Part shown: positions 41,070 to 50,060 of the stretch, in pieces
Layout of the letters: the number at the start of each line of letters is the position of its first letter
Numbering within the stretch: position 1 is the stretch's first letter
DNA from: Pelomonas lactea
GTDB taxonomy: Bacteria; Pseudomonadota; Gammaproteobacteria; Burkholderiales; Burkholderiaceae_C
DNA: 64,000 nt
Assembly: GCF_043555885.1 (NCBI RefSeq)
Contig: NZ_JBIGHX010000003.1
Coordinates: 496,001 to 560,000, forward strand
Reading direction: 5' to 3'
Made by a program: the position numbers and the translations under genes
Notes under the pieces: model-generated
Told to the model about the DNA's origin: nothing
The model's input: the letters and a program-made list of their open reading frames with translations, nothing else
The model's database searches: none

Positions 41070-43655
41070 GTGGCCAAGCCTCACTTCAAGCAGAACCTGT
41101 TGCCCCAACTCATCGCGCTGTCGCTGGGGGGCATTGCCCTCGGCGCCGCCGCCCAGGAAGCCAACCAGCAGCTCGAGACCGTCGAGATCCGCGGTGTGCG
41201 GGCGACGCTGAAGAAGAACCTCGCCGAGAAGCGCGAGGCGGTGGGCGTCGTCGATTCCATCAGCGCCGAGGACGTGGGCAAGTTCCCCGACAAGAACGTG
41301 GCCGACTCGCTGCAGCGCGTGCCCGGCATCTCGGTGGACCGCATCTGGGGCGAGGGCAAGGCCATCTTCGTGCGTGGCACGGACAAGAACCTCAACATGA
41401 CGCAGCTCAACGGCCAGGCCGTGGCGTCGTCGGAGTGGTGGCTGAACGAGCCGCAGACCCGCAGCTTCAACTACGACGTGCTGCCGTCCGAGATCGTCGG
41501 CAGCCTGGACGTGTTCAAGAGCCCGTCGGCCGACCTGGATGAAGGCTCCATCGGCGGCCTCGTCATCGTGAAGACCCGCAAGCCGCTGGCCTTCAAGGAC
41601 CAGCTCACGCTGCAGGCCTCGGCCGAGGCCATGTACAGCAAGCTGCCCGGCAAGACCGACCCGCAGGTCTCGGGCCTGCTGAACTGGAAGAGCGACGACA
41701 AGACCTTCGGCGTGCTGCTGGCCGTGAGCAGCCAGAAGCGCCACATGCGCCGCGACGGCCTGGAGCAGTTCTCCGACGGCAAGTACGACATCAAGGACCA
41801 GAACGGCGCGGTGACCAACGCCTACGCCTCCTGGGGCGGCGGCTCGGCCATCTTCCGTCAGGAGCGCGAGCGCACCACCACCAACCTGGCGCTGCAGTTC
41901 CAGCCCAGCCCGGCCACCGACATCGTCCTGAACCTGATGGATTCGGACATGAAGATGAACAACAACAACCAGAACTACCTCTGGCAGGCCGGCGGCCTGG
42001 CGGTGGGCGGCGTCATCAGCGTCACCGACCCGAAGTTCATCTCCACCTCCGACGGCAGCAAGGCGCTCGTCGGCGGCACCGTGGGCCCCAAGACCGGTGT
42101 CTCCTTCGAGCCCATCTACCGCCAGAGCTACATCAAGAGCCGCGTGGCGGACCTGGACGGCAGCTACCAGGCCGGCAACCTGCGCCTGCACGGCCAGGTG
42201 GGCACCACCAACAGCTCGGGCGGCAGCTCGCACGACCGCCACTTCTGGATGGAGGGCGACACGCGCACCACCATCAGCCTGGGCCCGGACAAGTACGGCG
42301 TGAAATACCTGGACATCAGCCCGCTGGACCCCAAGGCGCTGACACTGAAGGCCGGTGACGACCGCATCCGCCGCATGGAGGCCAAGGAGAACTACGCGCA
42401 GGGCGACGTGACCTGGGACATCGACAACAGCCCCATCACGGCCGTGAAGGTCGGCCTCAAGCTGCGCAACAACACGCTGAAGAACTTCCGCACGCAGGGC
42501 ACGGCCGGCCCGGGCTCCACCGGCTGGCAGTCGTTCACGCTGGCCGACCTGTCCACCGGCGCCTCGCCGCGGCTGAGCCAGCAGGCCGCCACGGCCGACG
42601 CGCTGACGCAGTACGCGTGGTTCGACGACGGCCTGGTGGCGAGCAAGGCCATCCCGATGTACGACAAGGCCATGACGTACAAGGACGTGCTGAATGAGAC
42701 CTACAAGATCAAGGAGCGCATCACGGCCGTCTACGCCAAGGCGGACTTCGCGGTGGACAAGTTCCGCGGCGACTTCGGCCTGCGTTTCGTGCGCACGCAG
42801 CAGACGTCGGACGGCTACCTCGGCAACGCCAGCGGCGGCTTCTCGCCCACCAGCGTCGGCAACAACTACACCGACGCGCTGCCCAGCCTGAACGTCGTGT
42901 ACGACCTGAGCAAGCAGGTCATCGTGCGCGGCTCGGTGTCGCGCGCCATGGCCCGCCAGACGTTCGACCTGCTCAGCCCCGGCATGCGCCGCGACGGCAC
43001 CGTGCTGTCCAAGGGTTATGCCGGCAACCCGCTGCTCAAGCCCGTGCACGCCAACCAGGCCGAGATCGGCGCCGAGTGGTACTACGCCGACGCGGCGCTG
43101 GTCTCCGGCACCTTCTTCATCAAGAAGCTGGACACGTTCACGTACAAGGCGTCCAAGTCCGAGCAGGTGGGTGGCGAGACGCTGACCATCGAGCGCCCCT
43201 ACAACGCCGACAACGGCGCCGACATCAAGGGCTTCGAGCTGCAGTGGCAGCAGCCCTTCGGCAACACCGGCTTCGGCACCGTCGTGAACTACACGTTCAC
43301 CGACGCCAAGGCCGGCGCCGTCAGCGGCCAGCCGCGCCTGAAGGTGTTGGGCAACTCGCGTGACCAGTTCAACTTCAGCGGCTACTACGAGCAAGGCCCC
43401 ATCAGCCTGCGCGTCTCGTACAACTACCGCTCCAAGAGCTACGGCAACGTCGAGATGGGCGGCCAGGTCGTCAACGCCGCCTACGGCCAGTGGGACGCCT
43501 CGGCCAGCTGGGACGTGACCAAGCAGGTCACGCTCTACGCCAGCGCGGTGAACCTCAACAACGAGGTCATCAAGTCCAACACGGTGGACGGTATCCCCGT
43601 GGGTGTGTACGAGAACGGGTCGCGTTACAGCGTGGGCGTGCGCGCAAAGTTCTGA
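41070..43655 (+). CDS. TonB-dependent receptor of the oligosaccharide type (TIGR01782-like)
   Basis: 861 residues starting at a GTG with AGGAG 8 bases upstream. A signal peptide precedes LETVEIRGVRATLKKN. The plug has ISAEDVGKFPDKNVADSLQR, then VPGISVDR, the signature of the Xanthomonas/Caulobacter receptor class that imports sugars such as N-acetylglucosamine. The barrel ends with RYSVGVRAKF. It is followed by a sugar permease after 175 bases that hold a palindromic repeat. A chitin or N-acetylglucosamine oligomer is a plausible ligand, given the LPMO on one side and the NagP-like permease on the other. Confidence 0.88.
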   Translation: MAKPHFKQNLLPQLIALSLGGIALGAAAQEANQQLETVEIRGVRATLKKNLAEKREAVGVVDSISAEDVGKFPDKNVADSLQRVPGISVDRIWGEGKAIFVRGTDKNLNMTQLNGQAVASSEWWLNEPQTRSFNYDVLPSEIVGSLDVFKSPSADLDEGSIGGLVIVKTRKPLAFKDQLTLQASAEAMYSKLPGKTDPQVSGLLNWKSDDKTFGVLLAVSSQKRHMRRDGLEQFSDGKYDIKDQNGAVTNAYASWGGGSAIFRQERERTTTNLALQFQPSPATDIVLNLMDSDMKMNNNNQNYLWQAGGLAVGGVISVTDPKFISTSDGSKALVGGTVGPKTGVSFEPIYRQSYIKSRVADLDGSYQAGNLRLHGQVGTTNSSGGSSHDRHFWMEGDTRTTISLGPDKYGVKYLDISPLDPKALTLKAGDDRIRRMEAKENYAQGDVTWDIDNSPITAVKVGLKLRNNTLKNFRTQGTAGPGSTGWQSFTLADLSTGASPRLSQQAATADALTQYAWFDDGLVASKAIPMYDKAMTYKDVLNETYKIKERITAVYAKADFAVDKFRGDFGLRFVRTQQTSDGYLGNASGGFSPTSVGNNYTDALPSLNVVYDLSKQVIVRGSVSRAMARQTFDLLSPGMRRDGTVLSKGYAGNPLLKPVHANQAEIGAEWYYADAALVSGTFFIKKLDTFTYKASKSEQVGGETLTIERPYNADNGADIKGFELQWQQPFGNTGFGTVVNYTFTDAKAGAVSGQPRLKVLGNSRDQFNFSGYYEQGPISLRVSYNYRSKSYGNVEMGGQVVNAAYGQWDASASWDVTKQVTLYASAVNLNNEVIKSNTVDGIPVGVYENGSRYSVGVRAKF

Positions 43656-43700
43656 CGCCCCCCGCCCGGTCTGGCCGCGCTGAACGCGGGCCAGCCCAGT

Positions 43701-43792
43701 CGGCCCCCCGAGGGGGCGGCGATGCGTGCGGCGTTGAGCCGCACGCACATCGCCCACGGGCCGGCTTGGGGCGGCCCGGCGCTCGGCCCGCG
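43701..43792 (+). repeat. Palindromic GC-rich repeat, copy C
   Basis: Core CGGCCCCCCGAGGGGGCGGC followed by a middle part with GATGCGTGCGGCG and ACGCACATCGCC, then the tail GGCTTGGGGCGGCCCGGCGC. It lies between the TonB receptor and the permease. The middle part and tail are shared with copy D on the other strand. Confidence 0.8.
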
Positions 43793-43830
43793 GCCAAACC
43801 GCCGCCATCTCCTGCGTGACGCCTTTTCCA

Positions 43831-45159
43831 ATGCACACCAAAACCCTCACTCCCACCGCAGGCCAGGGCGTGCTGCTGCCCATGCTCTTCATCGGGCTGA
43901 TGTTCTTCATCCTGGGTTTCGCGACCTGGCTGAACGGGTCGCTGATCCCGTTCCTGAAGATCGTCTGCGAGCTCAACAACTTCCAGGCGCTGTGGGTGGC
44001 GTTTGCCTTCTACATCGCGTACACGGTCATGGCGCTGCCGTCGGCGGCCATCCTGGCGCGCATCGGCTACAAGAACGGCATGACGGCCGGGCTGGGCGTC
44101 ATGGCGCTGGGCGCGCTGTGCTTCATCCCGGCCGCCAAGTCGGGCCTGTACCCGGTGTTCCTGCTGGCGCTGTTCACGCTCGCCAGCGGCATGACGCTGA
44201 TGCAGACGGCCATCAACCCCTACATCGTCTGCATCGGCCCGCGCGAGAGCGCAGCCATGCGCATCTCCATCATGGGGCTGTTCAACAAGGGCGCCGGCAT
44301 CGTCGTGCCGCTGGTGTTCACGGCGCTGATGCTGTCGGGCATGGAGCGCTTTTCCGAGCCCGCGATGGCTGCGCTGGATGCTGCCGGCCGCGAGGCCTTG
44401 CGCGCCGAGCTGGCGCAGCGCCTGGTGTTCCCCTACGCGGCGATGGGCGCCGGCCTGCTGGCCTTCATGGCGCTGATCCACTTCTCGTCGCTGCGCGAGC
44501 CCGAACTGGAGTCGGCCGACGCGTCGGCTTCAGCGTCCGGCGAAGTCACGCGCTGGGGCGTTTTCCGGCATCCGCAGGTCGTGCTGGGCGCGCTGGCGCT
44601 GTTCGGCTACGTGGGCGTGGAAGTCATCGCCGGCGACACCATTGCGCTGTACGGCCAGCAACTGGGCGTGGCGCACTACGGCGTGTTGACGTCGTACACC
44701 ATGGGCTTCATGGTGCTGGGCTACCTGCTGGGCGTGGCGCTGATCCCGCACTTCATGTCGCAGCGCACGGCACTGCTGTTCTCGGCCGTCACCGGCATCG
44801 CCTTCGTGCTGGGCATCGCGCTGTCCTCAACGACTTCGAGCGGCCTCTCGCAGGCGCTGCTCGGCTGGGCTGGCGTGCCGGCCGTGCCCGACACCGTGTT
44901 CTTCCTCGCGCTGTTGGGCCTGTCCAACGCCCTGGTCTGGCCGTCCATCTGGCCGCTGGCGCTGGAGGGGCTGGGCAGGTACACGGCCGCGGGCTCGGCG
45001 CTGCTCATCATGGGCATCGCGGGAGGCGCGCTGATCCCCATGCTGTACGGGCACTTCGCCGACGCCTGGACGCCTCAGCGCGGCTACTGGGTCATGCTGC
45101 CGTGGTACGGGCTGATCCTGTTCTATGCGCTGTTCGGCAGCCGGCTGCGACGCTGGTAG
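43831..45159 (+). CDS. MFS sugar permease of the GluP/NagP/FucP type
   Basis: 442 residues with 12 membrane segments. The family signature is strong: MLFIGLMFFILGFATWLNGS, then FAFYIAYTVMALPSAAIL and LMQTAINPYIVCIGP. These permeases bring glucose, galactose, fucose or N-acetylglucosamine across the inner membrane with protons. Because the gene follows an oligosaccharide TonB receptor and a chitin-active LPMO lies close by, N-acetylglucosamine is a reasonable guess. The ATG at 43831 is chosen; an in-frame GTG at 43816 would add five residues. Confidence 0.87.
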   Translation: MHTKTLTPTAGQGVLLPMLFIGLMFFILGFATWLNGSLIPFLKIVCELNNFQALWVAFAFYIAYTVMALPSAAILARIGYKNGMTAGLGVMALGALCFIPAAKSGLYPVFLLALFTLASGMTLMQTAINPYIVCIGPRESAAMRISIMGLFNKGAGIVVPLVFTALMLSGMERFSEPAMAALDAAGREALRAELAQRLVFPYAAMGAGLLAFMALIHFSSLREPELESADASASASGEVTRWGVFRHPQVVLGALALFGYVGVEVIAGDTIALYGQQLGVAHYGVLTSYTMGFMVLGYLLGVALIPHFMSQRTALLFSAVTGIAFVLGIALSSTTSSGLSQALLGWAGVPAVPDTVFFLALLGLSNALVWPSIWPLALEGLGRYTAAGSALLIMGIAGGALIPMLYGHFADAWTPQRGYWVMLPWYGLILFYALFGSRLRRW

Positions 45160-45312
45160 GTGCTGTGGCTAGCGGCTCCCTACCGACCGGCGGCGGTTCT
45201 CAGGTAGAGAGCTCGACTCGTGCCGCACGCCGTGGCGCTGCGGGCGTCCTGCTCGCGGCTGCCTCCTACCGCTTCGAATTTGACGCCAGCAGTTGGAAGG
45301 CGGAAAGCCGTG

Positions 45313-45374
45313 ACTCAACGTTGAAGCTGAGTCGCTACCAGCCGCTGTGAGTCAGCTCCAGCGATCGGTTGGGC
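45313..45374 (-). repeat. attC-like recombination site of an integron gene cassette
   Basis: Read on the minus strand, a 62-base element begins GCCCAAC (fits RYYYAAC) and ends GTTGAGT (fits GTTRRRY). Inner boxes GCTGGAGC and GCTTCAAC are largely complementary, as the L boxes of attC sites are. It begins one base after the stop of the gene at 45376 (TGA-G-GCCCAAC), the usual arrangement in cassettes. On the opposite strand an open frame runs through it. No integrase is in the window. Confidence 0.5.
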
Positions 45375-45375
45375 C

Positions 45376-45912
45376 TCACTGCGTGTCGCAAGGTTCGCCT
45401 GCCGGATTGAAAGCGCGTGAGCCGGCGAGCGGTTCTCCGTCTCTGTACTCGATTTCGCGAATGGCGCCGTCTTCGGCGTACTCGCGATGCAGCCCATGAA
45501 GCACGGGAGTACCTTGAGTGGGGTGGACGTAGTAGGTGTAGTGAAGGTGAACCCGTCCAGTAGGGTGTGTAGTGGTTTGCGCTCGCAGGTTCGCGCGCGG
45601 GCCAAATGCCGTTGATAAGGGCACGGCTGCCGCAACTGCAGCCATGAGATGGGAGTGATCCACTTCGCCAAGGTTCGAGATGAACCCGAAGTGGCCCTGG
45701 TCGTGGAACGCTTTGAGCCAAGCGTAGAGCTCCGACAAAAGCCACGCTGGACAGTACGAGAGAAGTTCAGGGCTTTCGCCAGCAGCCAGAGCCTCAACAA
45801 CTGCAAACGTGCAGTCGCTTCTCAGTGCGTCAAGGGAAAGAAAACCGAGTGCACGCTCCCTCGCGTAGACGGCTTCGACTTGCGACTGAACTTCCTGCGC
45901 GGCAATCATCAT
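45376..45912 (-). CDS. Hypothetical protein, possible integron cassette gene
   Basis: About 178 residues, from MMIAAQEVQSQVEAVYARE to FNPAGEPCDTQ. The N-terminal half is helical (LDALRSDCTFAVVEALAAG). The end has HLHYTYYVHPTQGTPVLHG and LHREYAEDGAIREIEYRDG, resembling a MORN/YwqK-type repeat, which is seen in some antitoxin-like proteins. I do not recognise a family. The gene region is less GC-rich than its neighbours, which supports transfer. Start codons at 45912, 45909 or 46056 are possible; the longer form adds a Cys/Arg-rich stretch that looks non-coding. An attC-like site follows its stop. Confidence 0.55.
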   Translation of the reverse strand: MMIAAQEVQSQVEAVYARERALGFLSLDALRSDCTFAVVEALAAGESPELLSYCPAWLLSELYAWLKAFHDQGHFGFISNLGEVDHSHLMAAVAAAVPLSTAFGPRANLRAQTTTHPTGRVHLHYTYYVHPTQGTPVLHGLHREYAEDGAIREIEYRDGEPLAGSRAFNPAGEPCDTQ

Positions 45913-46205
45913 CGTGGTTGCGAGGCCGCACGCGTTCCCGGAAGACCGCCTGCGCCGATTGAGCCGCTTGGCCGCGCCACAACACGCCTGTGTTGGCGTT
46001 CTGCAAATGACTGACTCATAAGACTTCCTTGAAAACTTGATGGGCGAAACGGCCATTCAATCTTCGACAAAAGCGGCGTGCTGTTAAATGCCTTCGGCAC
46101 GAAAAACAGCTGATCTCGAGCCCTGATGATGCCAGCCCAACCGCGCTAGTTGAGTGAGGGCCGCGTTGGGTGCGCCCAAGCATCTGAACCGGTGGCGTAG
46201 CCGCC

Positions 46206-47696
46206 TCACATGCCCGTCAGCTGCCTGAGGTGCGAGCCGAATGCCGTCGCCATCTGCCCCAGCCGCGCCCTGGCCTGAGGCCCCGTCAGCGCCTGCGGCG
46301 CCGCCCGCAGCCCCGCGGGAAACCGACCCATCCCTGCCAACAGCGCGTACCAGGACGGCCTCAGGTACATCAGCCCCGCGCCGTGGCGCGCCAGTTCGGC
46401 CTCGAAGTCGCCGCCACCATCCCACACGGCCAGCAGGCCGGCCAGGCGGTCGGAGATGTGGCGGTTCGCGCGGTTGGCGCGCCAGTAGTCGGTGTCGTGC
46501 CGCGTGTTGAGCTGGTAGTGCGCCACGACGTAGTCGCGCACGCCCTCGAACATCGCGTTCACGCGCTCGTTGAATGCTTCCTGCCGCGCGCGCCCGAAGC
46601 CGTCGTCTTCGAGCGCGGCGATGAATTGCTCCACGCTGAGCTGGATCAGCATCAGCGCCGTGGCCTCCAGCGGCTCGATGAAGCCCTGGGCGAGGCCGAT
46701 GGCGACGCAGTTCTGGCGCCAGTGCTGGTGCACGCGGCCCACGCGCATGCGCAGGCGGCGCGCGGGCATGCCCTCGGCCGCAGGGCCCAGGTGCGCGCGC
46801 AATTCGCGCTCGGCCTCGTCGTCGCTGACGAAGTCGCTGCTGTAGACATAGCCGTTGCCGTAGCGGGCGGTCAGCGGGATCTGCCACGCCCAGCCGTGGC
46901 GCAGCGCGGTGGAGACGGTCTCGGACGGGATGTCCTCGCCGTCGGCCAGCGCCGTCGGGATGGCGATGGCGCGGTCGTTGAACAGGTTGTCGCGGTAGGG
47001 GTGGAAGGGCTCGCCCAACGCTTCGCTGATTAGTAGGCCTCTGAAGCCGCTGCAGTCGACGAACAGGTCGGCTTCGATGCAGGCGCCGCCGGCCAGGTGC
47101 ACGGCGGCGATGTCGCCGTTCTCCTGCTGCGACACGCGGGCCACGGTGTCGACGACGTGGCGCACGCCCAGGCCCACGGCGTGCGTGCGCAGGAAGGTGC
47201 CGAGCTTGCCGGCGTCGAAGTGGTAGGCGTAGTCGGTGCCTGGGCCGGCGTCCGCCTGCAGGATGGGCGCGCGGCGCTGGCGGGCCAGTTCGGCGGCGAG
47301 GAAGAAGTCCTGCGGGTTGGCATCCGCGGCCTGGCCGCGCCGGCGCAGGCAGGCGTTGGTGAAGAACAGGTTGCCCAGCTCGCGGTCGGGCTCGCCGAAG
47401 AACGGGTGCACGTAGCTCTCGTAGCCCGGCACGGTGCTCCAGCCGGGGAAGCGGATGCCGCATTTGTACGTGGCATCGCAGGCGGGCATCCAGCTGCGCT
47501 CGGCAATGCCCAGCGTGCGGAAGAAGTGCCGCAGGAAGGGCGTGGAGCCCTCGCCGACACCGATGGTGCCGATGTCGGCCGACTCGATCAGCGTGACCGC
47601 CACGCCGAGCGCGGCCCAGCGGTGGCGCAGCAGGTTGGCCGTCATCCAGCCGGCGGTGCCGCCGCCGACGATGGCGATGTGTTTTGGTGGGGTCAT
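46206..47696 (-). CDS. Tryptophan-halogenase-like FAD-dependent protein
   Basis: 496-residue flavoprotein of the tryptophan halogenase family. The FAD motif is IAIVGGGTAGWMTA (residues 8-20), GVGEGSTPF follows near 47, the lysine that carries the haloamine in true halogenases is present (Lys78 in ATYKCGIRF), and GWAWQIPL gives the WxWxIP motif. The substrate is not tryptophan by default: this subgroup often sits with TonB receptors and sugar permeases in polysaccharide loci, its role unknown. It lies on the opposite strand to the TonB-permease pair. Palindromic repeat copy D lies upstream of it. Confidence 0.85.
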   Translation of the reverse strand: MTPPKHIAIVGGGTAGWMTANLLRHRWAALGVAVTLIESADIGTIGVGEGSTPFLRHFFRTLGIAERSWMPACDATYKCGIRFPGWSTVPGYESYVHPFFGEPDRELGNLFFTNACLRRRGQAADANPQDFFLAAELARQRRAPILQADAGPGTDYAYHFDAGKLGTFLRTHAVGLGVRHVVDTVARVSQQENGDIAAVHLAGGACIEADLFVDCSGFRGLLISEALGEPFHPYRDNLFNDRAIAIPTALADGEDIPSETVSTALRHGWAWQIPLTARYGNGYVYSSDFVSDDEAERELRAHLGPAAEGMPARRLRMRVGRVHQHWRQNCVAIGLAQGFIEPLEATALMLIQLSVEQFIAALEDDGFGRARQEAFNERVNAMFEGVRDYVVAHYQLNTRHDTDYWRANRANRHISDRLAGLLAVWDGGGDFEAELARHGAGLMYLRPSWYALLAGMGRFPAGLRAAPQALTGPQARARLGQMATAFGSHLRQLTGM

Positions 47697-47726
47697 GTCA
47701 GCGGGTCATGGGCGTCGTGAACTTGG

Positions 47727-47850
47727 CGGGCCGAGCGCCGGGCCGCTCCCAAGCCGGCCCGCTTTGGCGATGTGCTTGCGGCTCGACGCCGCGAGCATCG
47801 CCATCCCCTCGGGGGATCGGCCAAGGTACGCCTTGGACGAGGGGCTCACG
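47727..47850 (-). repeat. Palindromic GC-rich repeat, copy D
   Basis: On the minus strand it reads GAGCCCCTCGTCCAAGG, then GATCCCCCGAGGGGATGGCG, ATGCTCGCGGCG, CACATCGCC and the tail GGCTTGGGAGCGGCCCGGCG. Middle and tail match copy C, and the head matches copy E. It begins one base after the histidine kinase stop codon and separates it from the halogenase-like gene. Confidence 0.8.
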
Positions 47851-47851
47851 T

Positions 47852-49351
47852 TCATGCCGCGGGGAGCGACAGGCGGACCTCGAAGCCGCCTTCTGGGTGG
47901 TTGCGAAAGCGCACCGTGCCGCCGTGGTCGGCCACGATCTCGCGCACGATGGACAGCCCCAGGCCCAGCCCTTCCTTGCGCATCGCGGCGCCGTGGTCCA
48001 GCCGTGTGTAGGGCTGGCCCAGCCTGGCCAGCGCGGCGTCGGGCACGCCGGGGCCGTGGTCGCGCACGGTGACGAGCACGGCGCCGTCGTCGTCGCGGCC
48101 CAGGCTCACCTCCACGGGCTGTTCGCCCTCGCCGTAGAACATCGCGTTGTCCAGCAGGTTGCCGATGGCGCGCTTGAGCGCCAGCGGCTTGCCGAACACC
48201 GTCAGCGGCTCGCTGTGCAGCGCCACCTGGTGGCCGCCCATGCTGGCGTCGCGCACCATCTTCTGCAGCACGAGGTCGATGCGCAGCGGCGCGCGGTTCT
48301 CGTGGATGTCGGTGTCCTTCACGATCTGCAGCGCGGTCTTCACCATCATGTCCAGCTCGTCGAGGTCCTCGTGGAACTCGTCCTGCACGGCGGTGTCGTC
48401 CAGCAGCTCGCTGCGCAGCCGCAGCCGCGTGATGGGCGTGCGCAGGTCGTGCGAGATGGAGGCGAACAGCCGCTCGCGGTCGCCGATGTAGCGGCGGATG
48501 CGCTCCTGCATGTCGTTGAAGGCCTCGATGGCCTGGCGCACCTCCTGCGTGCCGCTCACGCGCAGCGGCTTGGGCGCCACGCGCCGGCCCACGCGCGCGG
48601 CCGCCTGGCTCAGGCCCGCCAGCGGCCGCGTGATGGCGCGCACGGCGATCAGCGTCAGCAGCACGGCCAAGCCCAGCGCCAGCAGCTGCGGCGTCAGGCG
48701 CTGCCAGGTGAAGAACTCCAGCTGCTCCAGGAAGTAGGGGTCGGGCAGCGTGCTGCTGAGGTACAGCCACTGGCCCGGCTCGGTCTCGGCCTGGATGACG
48801 AGGAAGGGCGCGGGCCGCTCGGCGGCAATCAGCGACGGCTCCACCCAGCTCTCCGGCAGGTCGCTGAGCAGCGCGCCGCCGGGCGACACGGCCAGGCCCA
48901 CCGGCGAGGCCAGCACGACGCGCAGCGGTGTGCCCTTGGGCAGCTGCGCGTTCAACTCGTGCGTGACCTGCTGCTCCAGCATGCGCGCCATCGGCTGGCC
49001 GGGCAGCGGGGCGACGTTCACCTCGGCGTTGTTGAAGAAGACGAGAAAGCGCGTGCCGCCCATGGTGCGCAGCTGCTCGATGAGCAGCGGCCGGTACGCG
49101 GCCGGCAGCTCCCGCAGTGCGCGCACGGCACCCATCGCACCGCTGGCCACGTGGTGCGCGGCCAGCTCGGTCTGCCGCCTCACGCGCTGTTCCACCTGGC
49201 TGTACCAGACCAGGTTGACCGCCAGCTGCACCAGCGCGAGGCCGCCCAGCATGGCCAGCACGAAGCGGCCCTGCAGGCTGTCGAACAGGAAGCTGCTGGC
49301 GCGCTGCCGCCAGCGCCGCGCGGGCAGGGCCGGCTCGGCCTCAGGGAGCAT
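47852..49351 (-). CDS. Sensor histidine kinase
   Basis: 499-residue membrane kinase: membrane helices at about 30-50 and 221-240 flank a periplasmic sensor region, followed by a HAMP domain (about 240-290). The phosphorylated His301 is in FASISHDLRTPITRL, the N box is NLLDNAMFYGEG, and the G boxes are DHGPGVP and GLGLGLSIVREIV. It overlaps the response regulator by 11 bases. Grouping with a sugar-binding protein suggests a GltS/GtrS-like sugar or sugar-acid sensor. The stimulus is inferred. Confidence 0.9.
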   Translation of the reverse strand: MLPEAEPALPARRWRQRASSFLFDSLQGRFVLAMLGGLALVQLAVNLVWYSQVEQRVRRQTELAAHHVASGAMGAVRALRELPAAYRPLLIEQLRTMGGTRFLVFFNNAEVNVAPLPGQPMARMLEQQVTHELNAQLPKGTPLRVVLASPVGLAVSPGGALLSDLPESWVEPSLIAAERPAPFLVIQAETEPGQWLYLSSTLPDPYFLEQLEFFTWQRLTPQLLALGLAVLLTLIAVRAITRPLAGLSQAAARVGRRVAPKPLRVSGTQEVRQAIEAFNDMQERIRRYIGDRERLFASISHDLRTPITRLRLRSELLDDTAVQDEFHEDLDELDMMVKTALQIVKDTDIHENRAPLRIDLVLQKMVRDASMGGHQVALHSEPLTVFGKPLALKRAIGNLLDNAMFYGEGEQPVEVSLGRDDDGAVLVTVRDHGPGVPDAALARLGQPYTRLDHGAAMRKEGLGLGLSIVREIVADHGGTVRFRNHPEGGFEVRLSLPAA

Positions 49352-50060
49352 GCTTGGGCGTCACGGTGGTGGAGAACACATAGCCCGAGCCGCGCACCGT
49401 CTTGATCAGCGCCGGCTGCTTGCCGTCGTCGCGCAGCCGCTGGCGCAGCCGGCTGACCTGCACGTCCAGCGACCGGTCCAGCGGCCCGAGGTCGCGCCCG
49501 CGCGTCACCTCGGCCAGCCGGCTGCGGTCCAGCACCTCGCCGGGGTGCTCCACCAGCAGCTTCAGCAGCTGGAAGTCCATGCCCGACAGCGCCGTGGCCG
49601 CGCCGTCGGGGTCGATGAGGCTGCGCTCCAGCAGGTCCAGCGTGAAGCCGTTGAAGGCGTAGTAGCGCGGCTCGCGCGGCTTGTCCTGCCCCGTGCGGCG
49701 CGTGATGGCCTTGATGCGCGCCAGCAGCTCGCGCGGGTTGAAGGGCTTGCCGAGGTAGTCGTCGGCGCCCAGCTCCAGGCCGACGATGCGGTCGGTCTCG
49801 TCGGCGCTGGCGGTCAGCATGATGACGGGCACCTCGGAGCGGCGGCGCACCGACTGGCACAGCGTGAAGCCCTCGGTGTCGGGCAGCATCACGTCCAGGA
49901 TGCACAGGCTGATCTCGTCGCGGTGGCGCTCGAACTCGGCCATGAAGCTGGCGCCGTCGTGGGCCAGCAGCACCTCGTACTGGTTCTTCTCGAGGTAGGT
50001 CTTCAGCAGCGAGCGGATTTTCTGGTCGTCGTCGACGATGAGGATCTTGCGGGGTGTCAT
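49341..50060 (-). CDS. OmpR-family response regulator
   Basis: 239 residues: a receiver domain with Asp56 as the phosphorylation site (CILDVMLPDTEGF), acidic pocket VDDDQK and Lys in GADDYLGKPFNPREL. A winged-helix DNA-binding domain follows (about 135-230, ending VRGSGYVFSTTVT). It starts within the stop of the sugar-binding protein gene (ATGA overlap) and overlaps the kinase, so the three genes are one unit. The target genes are likely sugar uptake or carbon metabolism genes, none of which is adjacent in the unit itself. Confidence 0.91.
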   Translation of the reverse strand: MTPRKILIVDDDQKIRSLLKTYLEKNQYEVLLAHDGASFMAEFERHRDEISLCILDVMLPDTEGFTLCQSVRRRSEVPVIMLTASADETDRIVGLELGADDYLGKPFNPRELLARIKAITRRTGQDKPREPRYYAFNGFTLDLLERSLIDPDGAATALSGMDFQLLKLLVEHPGEVLDRSRLAEVTRGRDLGPLDRSLDVQVSRLRQRLRDDGKQPALIKTVRGSGYVFSTTVTPKHAP

